From Agelas oroides (Eukaryota; Porifera; Demospongiae; Agelasida; Agelasidae): 64,000 nucleotides of DNA. This document shows, one piece after another, positions 55,676-64,000 of the stretch; positions within the stretch are counted from its first letter, which is position 1; every line of letters begins with the position of its first letter. The DNA is taken from positions 22,116,702 to 22,180,701 of the forward strand of contig OX422183.1 in assembly GCA_949130485.1 (NCBI GenBank), given 5' to 3'. Position numbers and translations under genes: made by a program. Under the pieces are notes generated by a model. The model saw nothing but the letters and a program-made list of their open reading frames with translations. It searched no databases and was not told the DNA's origin.

Positions 55676-57575
55676 AAATAGGCCTAACCTAGTAGCAGTA
55701 GAAGAGTGCATGCACCAGCTAGAGGGATCCGGGAGCATGGTTCCCCAGAAAAATTAGATGCCCTGAAATAACACTTGGGCAGGGAAGATTTCCCACTGGA
55801 AATGTTGCTTTACTAGCCGCTAAACATTTTCAATCTAACACACAGCCTGGGATCAGCGGTAGCAGAGACCAATCCCATTATATATAATTTCAGTGGAGTA
55901 AGCAACTATAAACGTGACAGCATTAACCATTGCAGGTAGATGCTACTAGCTGATAAATTTAGGCCAGCACGGGGAGGAGCCTGGGTACGAGGCTAAAAAA
56001 CGGTAGTTGAGATTATTTTTTGCCCCATGTGACTTTCCATGCACAGTACATTGTACCAGGCAGCACTGGTCAAGTACGAGTCACAAATGAGTGATGCCTT
56101 TCCTGGCATTAATATAGCTATGGTCATAGGGTTTTGAGTTATGTCTACTAGACTGGATGGGTGTCTGCAGGTTCACTCAGTCTAGTGCATGTATCTATAA
56201 CTGTGATAACACTGCTTGTCTTATAGTGTTACTAATAGCATCACACCAAAAGCATGCAATGGTATGAGTTTCAAGATGGGAGAAACCTAGTTTTATTCTC
56301 TACCAAATGTTAAATGGTCTTAGTATTTTCAAACCTAGAAGACCATAACAACCTCAGATAGGACAAACTGGGCATCAATCATCTCCACTCTACATGCATG
56401 CACGTTCACACTATCACTCCAGTAAAGTTTGTGTAGGGCTTGAACAGAACAATCAGAATATCAAGTTAGTTTGTGTAAAGTTTGTTTTAGGCTGGAATAA
56501 GACAATCTAGTTTACATGTCCTCGTATTCGTTGCAAGCTAGCATTTGCCTGCTCATTCACCTGAGAATTCAGAGCCTTTAAAGTTCATCGAGTTGCACTT
56601 TCAATTCTGATAGTCGCTACTGTGACTATGACACCTATGAGATTGACTGCCTTGTAGGAACATGCAGGGATGTGAACAGTCAACACAATTCTAAGATCAC
56701 AATTGCTAGTGTGCATTATATCCTCTCTGTAGAACCATACAACTTCAAATCTATTCAGCATCATTCTCACCCAAATAAGTGTTTGACTAGTACTCAGGGT
56801 TCGAATCCCAGCTGGATCCCAGATTTATTTCTCGCTCTCTCAGCAAGAACATCAAATCCTCTCTGGCTTGAGACTGTAGCTCATAATCAACTGATCATCG
56901 AATCTCGATTTTGGATTTCACTGCTACTGACTCTTGACCTTTGACCTAATGTATGGCAGTATGGTATGATGCAGCACGGTGCACATATTGCAAATTGGGA
57001 TACCAAACACCCACGATATTGACTACATAATTATACAAAAAGTATGAAAAGCATAATTTCTGGATTCATATTGCAGGTATGAAACTCACATAGATGAATT
57101 AAGACCATACTATTTGGTACGTAATTCATACTGCTTTTTTGCTGTGTACTTATGCTGCATCTAAGAGGATTCATCTCCCAGCATGCACCATCTTATCTGA
57201 ATGTGTTTAATCTTAGGTATTATGCTAAAAGGTTGCCCTATTCTCATGTATAATGTTATAAAAACCTTTAACAAACAAAAGGGTAGGTACCACGAGTAGC
57301 TCAGCCAGTGTCTCCTTTTCAGTCCCAGATTGTGCACTGTTACAAGACTGATGTGAGCAACACTGCATGAACTGTCATGCAAAATTGACTATGGGGTAGG
57401 TAGTCACATACCAGAACTTTTGCATGTAGAGAAGGGCTGGCTTGTAGAAGTGTTTCCCATGAGGTAATTTAAACTAAAGTTCTTACCATTTACGTACCCA
57501 GAAACTTGCAGTGTCATTGCAGCTATCAGGAGTAGTTTATGAATGAAATTATATCCCCTTTAGGTTGTAGTAGTC

Positions 57576-60150
57576 ATGGCCAACCAAGAAGATGATGTAC
57601 AAGTCATTGAACTTTCAGAAGTCACTGATACTGACTACATTCCACATGGTATGAGCTACTTAATTAAAACCCTTTAAACCCAGTAGTGCACTTTTGGTTA
57701 CATCATACTGCGCACTGTGCAGAAAAGATAGTCTCTGCATTAGCAGAAAGGATGGGACAGGGGCAGGTGGGTGGGGTCACCTGCAGGGTGACATGCACAT
57801 GGTGGCTGCTAGGCTTGCGGCTGTCAAAGTGCCATGGGTGGGACTGGGTGGGCCAATTCCTGCCCTGGCTGCATGTACAGGCTTAGAAAATGTTACTCTC
57901 ACCTTGTAGGGGGTTCATTTCTGGCAGGGAAGGCTGCTTGGGCTCTGAGTGGGTGTTTGACAACCGAGAGTGCTGACTATTGCATACTGGTTAATGAGTG
58001 GGTGTGGTTAAGGTCACGAGTCTGCCTGGTAAGGCTGGAAGTGGACTTGGGTTCATTTTTGGAGTCAGAGCTTGGACAGAAATGGAGATACGGCGCATTA
58101 AAAGCGTGTATAGGCTAAAACTCGTCTCGAGTGAAAAAAATTCAGAGTTTAAAGGGTTCTAACTTAGGGTTGTAACAATAATGGATCAAGTAAGAGAGTC
58201 TCTGTTGAAATTGTATCTCTAGATGAACATGCAACATAGGGTGAGGGCGTAAAGAGTTGTGTCTTGTGTGCAAAATAAACTGCAATTACCGTAGTGTCCC
58301 GTTAATACGCCCCCCCATTTTGTACACTACATCCCGCCTAAAGTGAGGGGGGGGGGGGGCTTATATTCGAGGATGCAATTAGTCTCGACTATAAGCCCCC
58401 CCCCCCCTATGAAATCAATGCCTTTCACTATCAACTAACTATGGCGACGACTTTCAGGATCGAGAGTACTGTTCGCGGACATCACGTTTACAAAGCTGCG
58501 TGGTCTCCAGTTCAACGCGAGGTCAATAACATTCACGACGACTTCGCTGTAGCTGTCCTCAAGAACGGCAACACTGTCGGTCATGTACCACGGGAAATTT
58601 CCAGAGTCTGCTGGTATTTCTTGCACATGCAAGAGTGGCAGCGAGATGACTTGCATCGTCAATGGTCTTACTGAACGCACAAGCACGTGTAGTTTTGATG
58701 TTCCAGAAGATGCTCACCGGGGGGGCGTTATAACGAGTCAAACTACCCTGTGCAGGAACTTTGGCGGAAAAGAGGGGGGGGCGTATTTTCGAAGGGGGCG
58801 TATTAGCGGGACACTACGGTACATAACGATTGGTGCTCTGTGCAAACAAACTCAAGATATTTTCCAGTAAAGCTTTGTAGTATATATGGTGATACTTAAT
58901 TGGTTTCTGGATAACATAGGAGAGTATTATCGTGCCTTTACTATTTAGATATATGCCAGCCCATTCTACATATGTACATGCATGTGTAGCTGCTCCAAAT
59001 GCTAGTGGTAAGTGAACGCATCTTTGGGATCATCATATCACCTGAAGTTCTGCCTCATTGTTCACTTCAGGTTTAGATGCTCTCTTTGATGTGCAAAAAG
59101 AGCTGAACCAAGTCTCTGCAAAATGGCGAAGCATTGGAATTGGTCTGCGATTAGACTCTAATATTTTAGATGGCATTAAAACCAAGAACAGTGGCGACCC
59201 TCAAGCATGCCTGAGTTTAGTGGTGACAGAGTGGCTAAAGGGGAACTACAATGTGAAGAGGTTTGGTGAGCCAACTTGGAAGTGGTTGGTGGATGTAGTG
59301 GGTGATCCTGCGGGTGGAGGACACATGGCACTAGCAAGAGACATAGCCAGGAGACACAAACTTAGAGGTATGCCAAGTGGGTGTGCAGTATGAAGGTATC
59401 ACCTCTGCATGATATAATATAGATGTAGTTGAGTGGCAAAAAGTTGCCACTCACCATAGAGCTCAATACTTAAATGCCAAAGTTTGACGATTTTTAAAAA
59501 TCAACCATAAGGCCGATAACGTTCATATTTGAGATTTGAGTCATTTGGACTATAAGAATTGTCATATAAAATTGGTATTGCCATGGCAACATAAATAGCA
59601 GTTGCTAACCTTGAAGCCACACCCACTGCATAAGGTCTATAGCTTATCTAAACATTGGGTGGGATCCCAAGAGCATCATGAAGACAAACACAAATTTAGA
59701 TATTGTGTCTGTGCCATCCATATTTAGACAGTTTACTGGCTTAGCCTCATTTCCAGGCCTACCCCGTTTTTTGTTCTTCGGTTTGTGTTGGATTATATTG
59801 AATGCAAACCGAAGAGCAAAAAAAAACAGGGTAGGCCTGGGAACGAGGCTATACTGACTCTCTGATATGTAGCAAATCTAGCTGATACTGTTGGCCATAA
59901 GCTGAGTTGTCTGAGTTGATTATCCATGTTTTCTTCCCTTTTTTTTGTTACAGATCCACCCCCACCTTCTTCTCCTCCTCCTCATCCTCCCCATCATCAC
60001 CTTAGTATCTTTGCTGTATTGTTATCGTCACTAATTTTAATCTTAGTAATGGTTTGGTATCTCATTCCTTTCCTCCCTTCCTATCCTTTTTCTTTTCTTG
60101 CCCCCTTTGTCATCCTCACAACTTTTTTGGCAGGTTTGTTCTGTCTATAA
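57576..60150 (+). CDS. Death domain-membrane protein, open part of copy B
   Basis: Model: exons 57576-57648, 59071-59367 and 59954-60150, phase-1 introns, 188 aa. Exon 1 is 24 acidic residues. Exon 2 is an intact death domain (W-x2-IGIGLRLD, LVVTEWLKGNYN, W.WLVDVV) nearly identical to copy A. Exon 3 starts with a Pro/His linker and a hydrophobic helix (VLLSSLILILVMVWYLI), then a second hydrophobic stretch, and stops at 60150. The stop follows a one-base frame difference from copy A near 60120; in the next frame the second segment (VLSIMFLVLIWYFF) is preserved. The gene could make a short membrane death-domain protein; loss of the MATH domains from the readable frame argues for decay or an assembly error. 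Confidence 0.5.
58289..58819 (+). mobile_element. 531-bp TA-flanked element carrying a HIRAN-like frame
   Basis: Ends CCGTAGTGTCCCGTTAATAC and GTATTAGCGGGACACTACGG are reverse complements with TA on each side. Block A has the uninterrupted site (near 40290), which supports TA duplication. Poly-G/poly-C runs lie next to each end. Between them is a HIRAN-like coding segment (58441-58735). It sits in intron 1 of copy B. Confidence 0.9.
58441..58735 (+). pseudogene. HIRAN-like domain, frameshifted
   Basis: The first frame reads FRIESTVRGHHVYKAAWSP, then NNIHDDFAVAV and GHVPREISRVCWYFL, the G-x-x-HxY..W, N..D..AVAV, VGHVPRE pattern of HIRAN domains (DNA-end binding, as in HLTF). The continuing motif SGSEMTCIVNG lies in the next frame, so a one-base shift near 58620 breaks the protein. 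Small HIRAN-like proteins are multicopy in several marine invertebrate genomes (family knowledge, recalled), which fits carriage by an element. Confidence 0.65.
59742..59851. mobile_element. 110-bp TAGCCTCG-family MITE in intron 2 of copy B
   Basis: Left end TAGCCTCATTTCCAGGCCTA, right end TAGGCCTGGGAACGAGGCTA. Flanks TACTGGCT and TACTGACT are similar, suggesting an old target duplication. The interior is palindromic (TTCTTCGGTTTG / CAAACCGAAGA). Confidence 0.75.
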
Positions 60151-60789
60151 TGTTCTTAGTACTGATTTGGTATTTCTTCCCTTCTCCTCCTCCTCCACCT
60201 CCTCTGCCTCCCCACCTCCTCATCATCTTCCCCATCATCTCCCCATCATCCTTCTCCTCCTCCTCATCATCCTCCTCCTCTTCATCATCATCTTAGCATC
60301 ATTGTGCTCTTATGTAAATGTCAGCATCTAACCTGCAACTGGAACTCAAGTTGAAATGCAGATTCCGCCAACAAACACACCTCAAGGGGTCATATCAGCC
60401 AAAACTGCCAGTGTTGGCACACAGCCTGTAGCCTGCCAGGTGAAGGTGTTTTGACTTGGCCATTATTGGTATATCACGAAACTACAAGATGTACTACTAG
60501 TATTATGTATGTGCCAAGTTTTTGGGTAAGCACACAGTCAATGATTATAAATAGTGCTGAGGCCCACATTGAAGTTCAGGGTGACGTTCTTCTATACGAC
60601 TTGAGGTTAAAATTTTCCAGTGTATGTTTGAATATAGAAATTACGAACCACTGCTACTGCAAACAATACCATGATCACTTTCATCAGGAAAGAAAAATGA
60701 TGTTTTTGTCATACAGTCCTTTTAGTAACTTTTACAGCAAACAAATCAAAACCCTGATTAATGAGAAAATGGCGGGATGTTTTTTTAGG
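60151..60789. other. Pro-rich tail and insertion in copy B
   Basis: 60160-60295 continues the Pro/His microsatellite linker in shifted frames. 60310-60780 has no counterpart in copy A and no recognised gene; it looks like an insertion that separates the first membrane segments from a second copy of the same region. Confidence 0.45.
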
Positions 60790-62008
60790 TATCTTTTATC
60801 TTAGTAATGGTTTGGTATCTCATACCTCTCCTCCCTTATCCTTCAATTTTTATGCCATCTTTGTTCTTTCTATGCTGTTCTTAGTATTGATTTGGTATCA
60901 CTTCCTCCTCAACCTCCTCTGCCTCCCCCACCTCCCCCATCTCCTCCTCATCATCATCATCCTCCTCCTAGCACCTCTCTACTCTGTTCTTAGTACTAGC
61001 TGCATTGGTTTTGTATTTTTTACCTCCCCCCCTTCTTCTACTCCTCTTCCCTCACCTACTCCTAACAACCAGTCACTGTGTGACTTTATAGTGACAAATT
61101 TCTCAAAATACATGAAACAAAACAGTGAATACTTGAGCCCTTCATTCTACACGCACTCAAGAGGCGACAAACTGTATCTCTCTGTGTTTGCCAATGGCAG
61201 AAATAATGGCAAAGGTACTCATGTGTCAATCTACGCTACACTTATGAGAGGAGAAGATGATGACAAACTCAAGTGGCCATTCGAAGGTGATGTTGTTGAG
61301 CTACATAACTGGAAGGAAGACAAGGGACACACAACGAAGACACTTTTTCTTTTCCAGTCAATAGCAGCAGCAAGGATGAACGTAAACTGGGACGTGATCT
61401 GTTCATCTCCACTCCACCTTGTTATATAGCTCTACCACCAACACACAGTACATTCAGGATGATTGTCTGTGCCTGAGAGTGAAGGCAATAGCAGTCTACT
61501 ACACTTCTCAAGTCCCCAAATTCCATCTTGGCAAGACCCTCTCACTGCTTCCCAATCACTCTATGAGTTCACCCTGACAGAATTTCCTAAACGCAAAAAG
61601 CTTGACAATCAGTACTACAGCACTCCATTTTACACACACCCGACAGGCTACAAACTGTGCCTGGCTGTGGATTCCAAAGGCTATGGCAGTGGTAAGGGTA
61701 CTCACGTCTCAGTCTTTGTCGCTATTATGAAAGGGGAACATGATGATCAGCTCCAATGGCCATTTAAAGCCAAAATTGTTGTTGAAATAGTGAACTGGAA
61801 GGAGGACAAGGGACACCATGAAGTGACCTTTGATTTCACTGGAATAGACATAATCAACAGAGTAACTGATGAAAACAAAGTCAGAGGACCAAGATTTGGA
61901 AACCAGCAGTTCATCTCACATTCCTCCCTGCCTTACAACCCCACTACAAACACGGAATACGTCCAGGATGATTGCTTGCGACTGAGAGTGAAAACAGTAG
62001 TATTCTAA
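60790..62008 (+). pseudogene. Membrane segment and twin MATH region of copy B, frameshifted
   Basis: 60800-61060 repeats the membrane-linker region already present at 60030-60190 (TAGTAATGGTTTGGTATCTC in both), then Pro-rich sequence and MATH1 follow. MATH1 is open to about 61320 (YLSVFANGRNNGKGTHVSIY, DDKLKWPFEGD), where a two-base insertion shifts the frame (GGACACACAACGAAG versus GGACATCACAAAG in copy A), followed by a deletion. MATH2 is fully open from about 61500 to the stop at 62008 (YKLCLAVDSKG, GKGTHVSVFVAIMKGE, QLQWPFKAK) and nearly identical to copy A. Conservation of MATH2 suggests recent decay. Confidence 0.7.
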
Positions 62009-62097
62009 ACCACTTTTTATGTCTTTACTGAGGGTAAGATATTGCATTTTACACTTTTATTAGAGTTTTAGTAAGAGAAAGAATAACTAAGCATGTA

Positions 62098-62513
62098 GAG
62101 TAAGTTAGTAATCATCGGACGACAGGTATATTCGGACACTCAAACGCGGAAGGAAAACTGCGTAAACATTCGGCGATACCACAAGACTGTAGCTGAGGTA
62201 CGTGGTACCTGGTGTACCAAAAATGACGCCCGCGCATTGTTTCCTGTTGGCGCTAGAAGCAAAAGCAGCTTCAGAGAAGGCACAAACAACAGTGTCTGAA
62301 AATACATACACTTTTCCGAATATTGATGTTTTTCGGACGGCCATTTTATCACTTCTAGCACCAACAGGAAACAATGCGCGGGCGTCATTTTTGGTACACC
62401 AGGTACCACGTACCTCAGCTACAGTCTTGTGGTATCGCCGAATGTTTACGCAGTTTTCCTTCCGCGTTTGAGTGTCCGAATATACCTGTCGTCCGATGAT
62501 TGCTAACTTACTC
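62098..62513. mobile_element. 416-bp TA-flanked foldback element, GAGTAAGTTAG family
   Basis: GAGTAAGTTAGTAATCATCG to CGATGATTGCTAACTTACTC-type ends, arms of about 170 bp nearly perfectly complementary around a 60-bp centre. TA flanks each side. Block A has the unoccupied site near 44535 (ACATGTACAACTG). Subterminal TCGGACGACAGG as in 38802-39598. No coding capacity; open frames inside are read-through of the arms. Confidence 0.9.
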
Positions 62514-62862
62514 TACAAGTGTTGGAAACCGAAACCAAAATCGTTTTCAGCAAATAAGAACTAATGACAACTAAGCATAAAAACTATATAAAACAACACT
62601 AAAGTACTTATGTGTTCAATTGCAGTCCTGGGCAGACCCACTGTTGTTCATCTGAATGTTACCTATCGTACAGATTCGTTTATACTCCATTCTGGGCATG
62701 AGATATAGCTATATATGCTCTAATCCACAAACATCACATTTATACTTGAGCCTTGTTTTCAGATTGTGAATAGAAATTTCTATTAATAGAATTGCCTTCA
62801 AAATGTTTTGTGATCTGCAGTTAAGTCCCATACATGCAAACACTACTTTCCGTTCTTATGTA

Positions 62863-64000
62863 GAGTAAGTGATGAATATTCGGACGACAGGTATTATCGG
62901 ACGGTGTAATTTAAAAGGCAGCGATGCAGGCCATGCCACTAGCCTCCATAAATGTTAGGCCTAGGCTCCACATCAATATACTCAAGAACCACCACCGCAC
63001 ACCAGCTCTTCGTAAAGAAAGAACTGCCTAAACACGTCGTCCGAATGTATTAAAGGTCGGACAAAAGTATCAATCTTCGGACTACAGGGAGCTTGACTAC
63101 GCCACCAGCCCTACCGTCAGGTCCACCGCTGACATCAACGAAGACCTGAGAATGACGACCATACAGCGATTTCTACGGACACCACAGTCGCTTCAAATAC
63201 TGTCCGAACACATCAAATCTCGGACGAAAGACACCAGAGCTCCGAAATACGTAAAAGAACAATGAGCGAGTTCTATTCTGCATGGGTACTGGCATAGGTA
63301 CTGGCATAGGTAGGGTCTATGTACTGGCTAGTCTCGTCCCCAGACCCCACCCTCTGGAGGCGCGCGTGAAAATCACGTCAAAGCGGGAAGCTTGTGCGCA
63401 TGCGTAGTCTTGTGATTTTACCACGTGGTCGACCCCGTTGTCGTTGTCGCAGATCCTGTTTGTGAGACTACAGCAGCAACCAGGTAGAAAGTTCCATCGT
63501 TTTAGTCTCTTGTTTATGTTCTGACCAGATTTCTCTTTTACTCTAGGAAATTATGAAGCAGAGTCGGCCACCACGTCAAAGACCGCTCAGTCAACGAGTA
63601 TTCACGGTCTCTGGCGGTTGTAATCCTATCCTTTGCGGACGTTCATCCTCTAGACCTGCCCATTACAAAGAGTGGGATGAAGTGCAAATGGGAAAAGCCG
63701 TAGATGCATGTGTTAATGAAGGTATGAGTATTAGGCAGGCAGCTTTCCACTTTGGTGTACCCAAGAGTACCCTTGGAGATAGAATGAGTGGTAGAGTTGT
63801 ACCAGGCTCTACCAGTGGCCCTAAAACCTATTTATCTCTGGAGGAGGAGACAGAACTGGTGAAATTTCTGTTAAGATGTGCAGCAATGGGCTATCCAAAG
63901 TCCCGTGAGGAAGTTCTTGCTCTTGTGCAGAGAATTGTAGACAAGAAACGATTTATAGCTCGTGTCACAAGTGGCTGGTGGCAGTCATTTTGTAGGTGGC
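62863..64000 (+). mobile_element. Left part of a GAGTAAG-family element carrying a transposase
   Basis: TA then GAGTAAGTGATGAATATTCG, followed by TCGGACGACAGG and ATCGGACGGTGTAATTT, the same terminal and subterminal motifs as the two foldback elements. CGGAC/GTCCG motifs recur at least six more times to 63230. No right end is seen before the window stops, while a transposase-like gene starts at 63553. A separate TAGTCTCGTCCCCAGACCCC end at 63329 and TGTGAGACTA near 63465 may mark another palindromic insertion. Confidence 0.55.
63553..64000 (+). CDS. Tigger/Jerky-like transposase, 5' part (runs off the window)
   Basis: ATG at 63553 follows an acceptor (TTTTACTCTAG) and opens 149 codons to the window end without a stop. 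After a basic N-terminus comes an HTH_psq-type helix-turn-helix (VDACVNEGMSIRQAAFHFGV then PKSTLGDRMSG), the PxTYLSLEEE junction, and a second helical region with MGYPKSREEVLALVQRIVDK and SGWWQSFCRW. This order is that of the two N-terminal DNA-binding domains of pogo/Tigger/Jerky/CENP-B-like proteins; the DDE catalytic domain would lie beyond the window. The start may be preceded by an untranslated exon ending near 63482 (CAACCAG, then GTAGAAAG). An intact frame suggests a young element or a domesticated gene. Confidence 0.75.
   Translation, partial: MKQSRPPRQRPLSQRVFTVSGGCNPILCGRSSSRPAHYKEWDEVQMGKAVDACVNEGMSIRQAAFHFGVPKSTLGDRMSGRVVPGSTSGPKTYLSLEEETELVKFLLRCAAMGYPKSREEVLALVQRIVDKKRFIARVTSGWWQSFCRW

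Larger units (their letters stand above)
55000..62790 (+). repeat. Segmental duplication block B (contains copy B)
   Basis: Colinear partner of 33660-44830; see that entry. It lacks the 36583-38600 composite edges, 38802-39598 and 40550-40865, but carries its own insertions at 58289-58819, 59742-59851 and 62098-62513. Confidence 0.8.

Noticed and set aside
62105-62471. Four overlapping 89-codon frames on both strands
   Set aside because: They mirror each other because the sequence is a near-perfect palindrome (foldback element).
63329-63470. Complete TAGTCTCG element around the transposase leader
   Set aside because: The ends are similar to the family but the flanks (GTACTGGC and CAGCAGCAA) do not form a 9-bp repeat, so insertion is not supported.

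Overview
The window looks like animal nuclear DNA, most likely from a demosponge or another early-branching marine invertebrate. This is inferred from spliced genes with GT..AG introns, animal-only domain combinations (death domain, TRAF-type MATH, LIM-like zinc finger), a secreted Tlde1-like protein, and dense DNA-transposon debris with CR1-like and other LINE fragments. No operons, bacterial signals or CRISPR arrays were seen. All multi-exon models were built by eye from splice motifs and reading phase and have no transcript support.

The centrepiece is a cluster of paralogous genes on the plus strand. Copy A (40076-44434) is intact: three exons with phase-1 introns encode about 624 aa, consisting of an N-terminal death domain, three hydrophobic segments separated by Pro/His-rich linkers, and two tandem MATH (TRAF-C-like) domains. 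Copy C (23493-25562, debris to 26640) keeps the death domain and first membrane segment but has lost readable MATH domains. Copy B (57576-62008) has frameshifts in the membrane region and in MATH1, with MATH2 still open. A fourth piece (53940-54400) is a lone MATH remnant. Each of the three full copies has a similar upstream GC-rich promoter and an untranslated leader exon. Copies A and B lie in a large segmental duplication (about 33.66-44.83 kb and 55.0-62.8 kb), so several transposon insertions can be read against an empty site in the other copy.

Left part (1-23 kb): a plus-strand gene begins at 3255 with an acidic N-terminus and a CxxC motif, and probably continues through small exons to a LIM-like zinc-finger exon at 10123. 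That exon lies inside a 1690-bp exact tandem duplication (9523-11212 and 11213-12902) which also contains a minus-strand CR1-like reverse-transcriptase fragment. The rest is repeats, including a minisatellite interrupted by two insertions.

Middle (27-40 kb): mostly transposon debris, with palindromic elements carrying 9-bp target duplications (one nested in another), foldback structures, a tRNA-derived SINE and a broken zinc-ribbon gene. 45-54 kb holds a minus-strand hypothetical gene with a 254-bp exon duplication, LINE fragments, telomere-like CCCTAA repeats and a single-exon secreted protein (52126-52626, minus) with a Tlde1/L,D-transpeptidase-like motif. The right end holds a family of TA-flanked foldback elements and, at 63553, the start of a Tigger/Jerky-like transposase inside what may be their autonomous relative.
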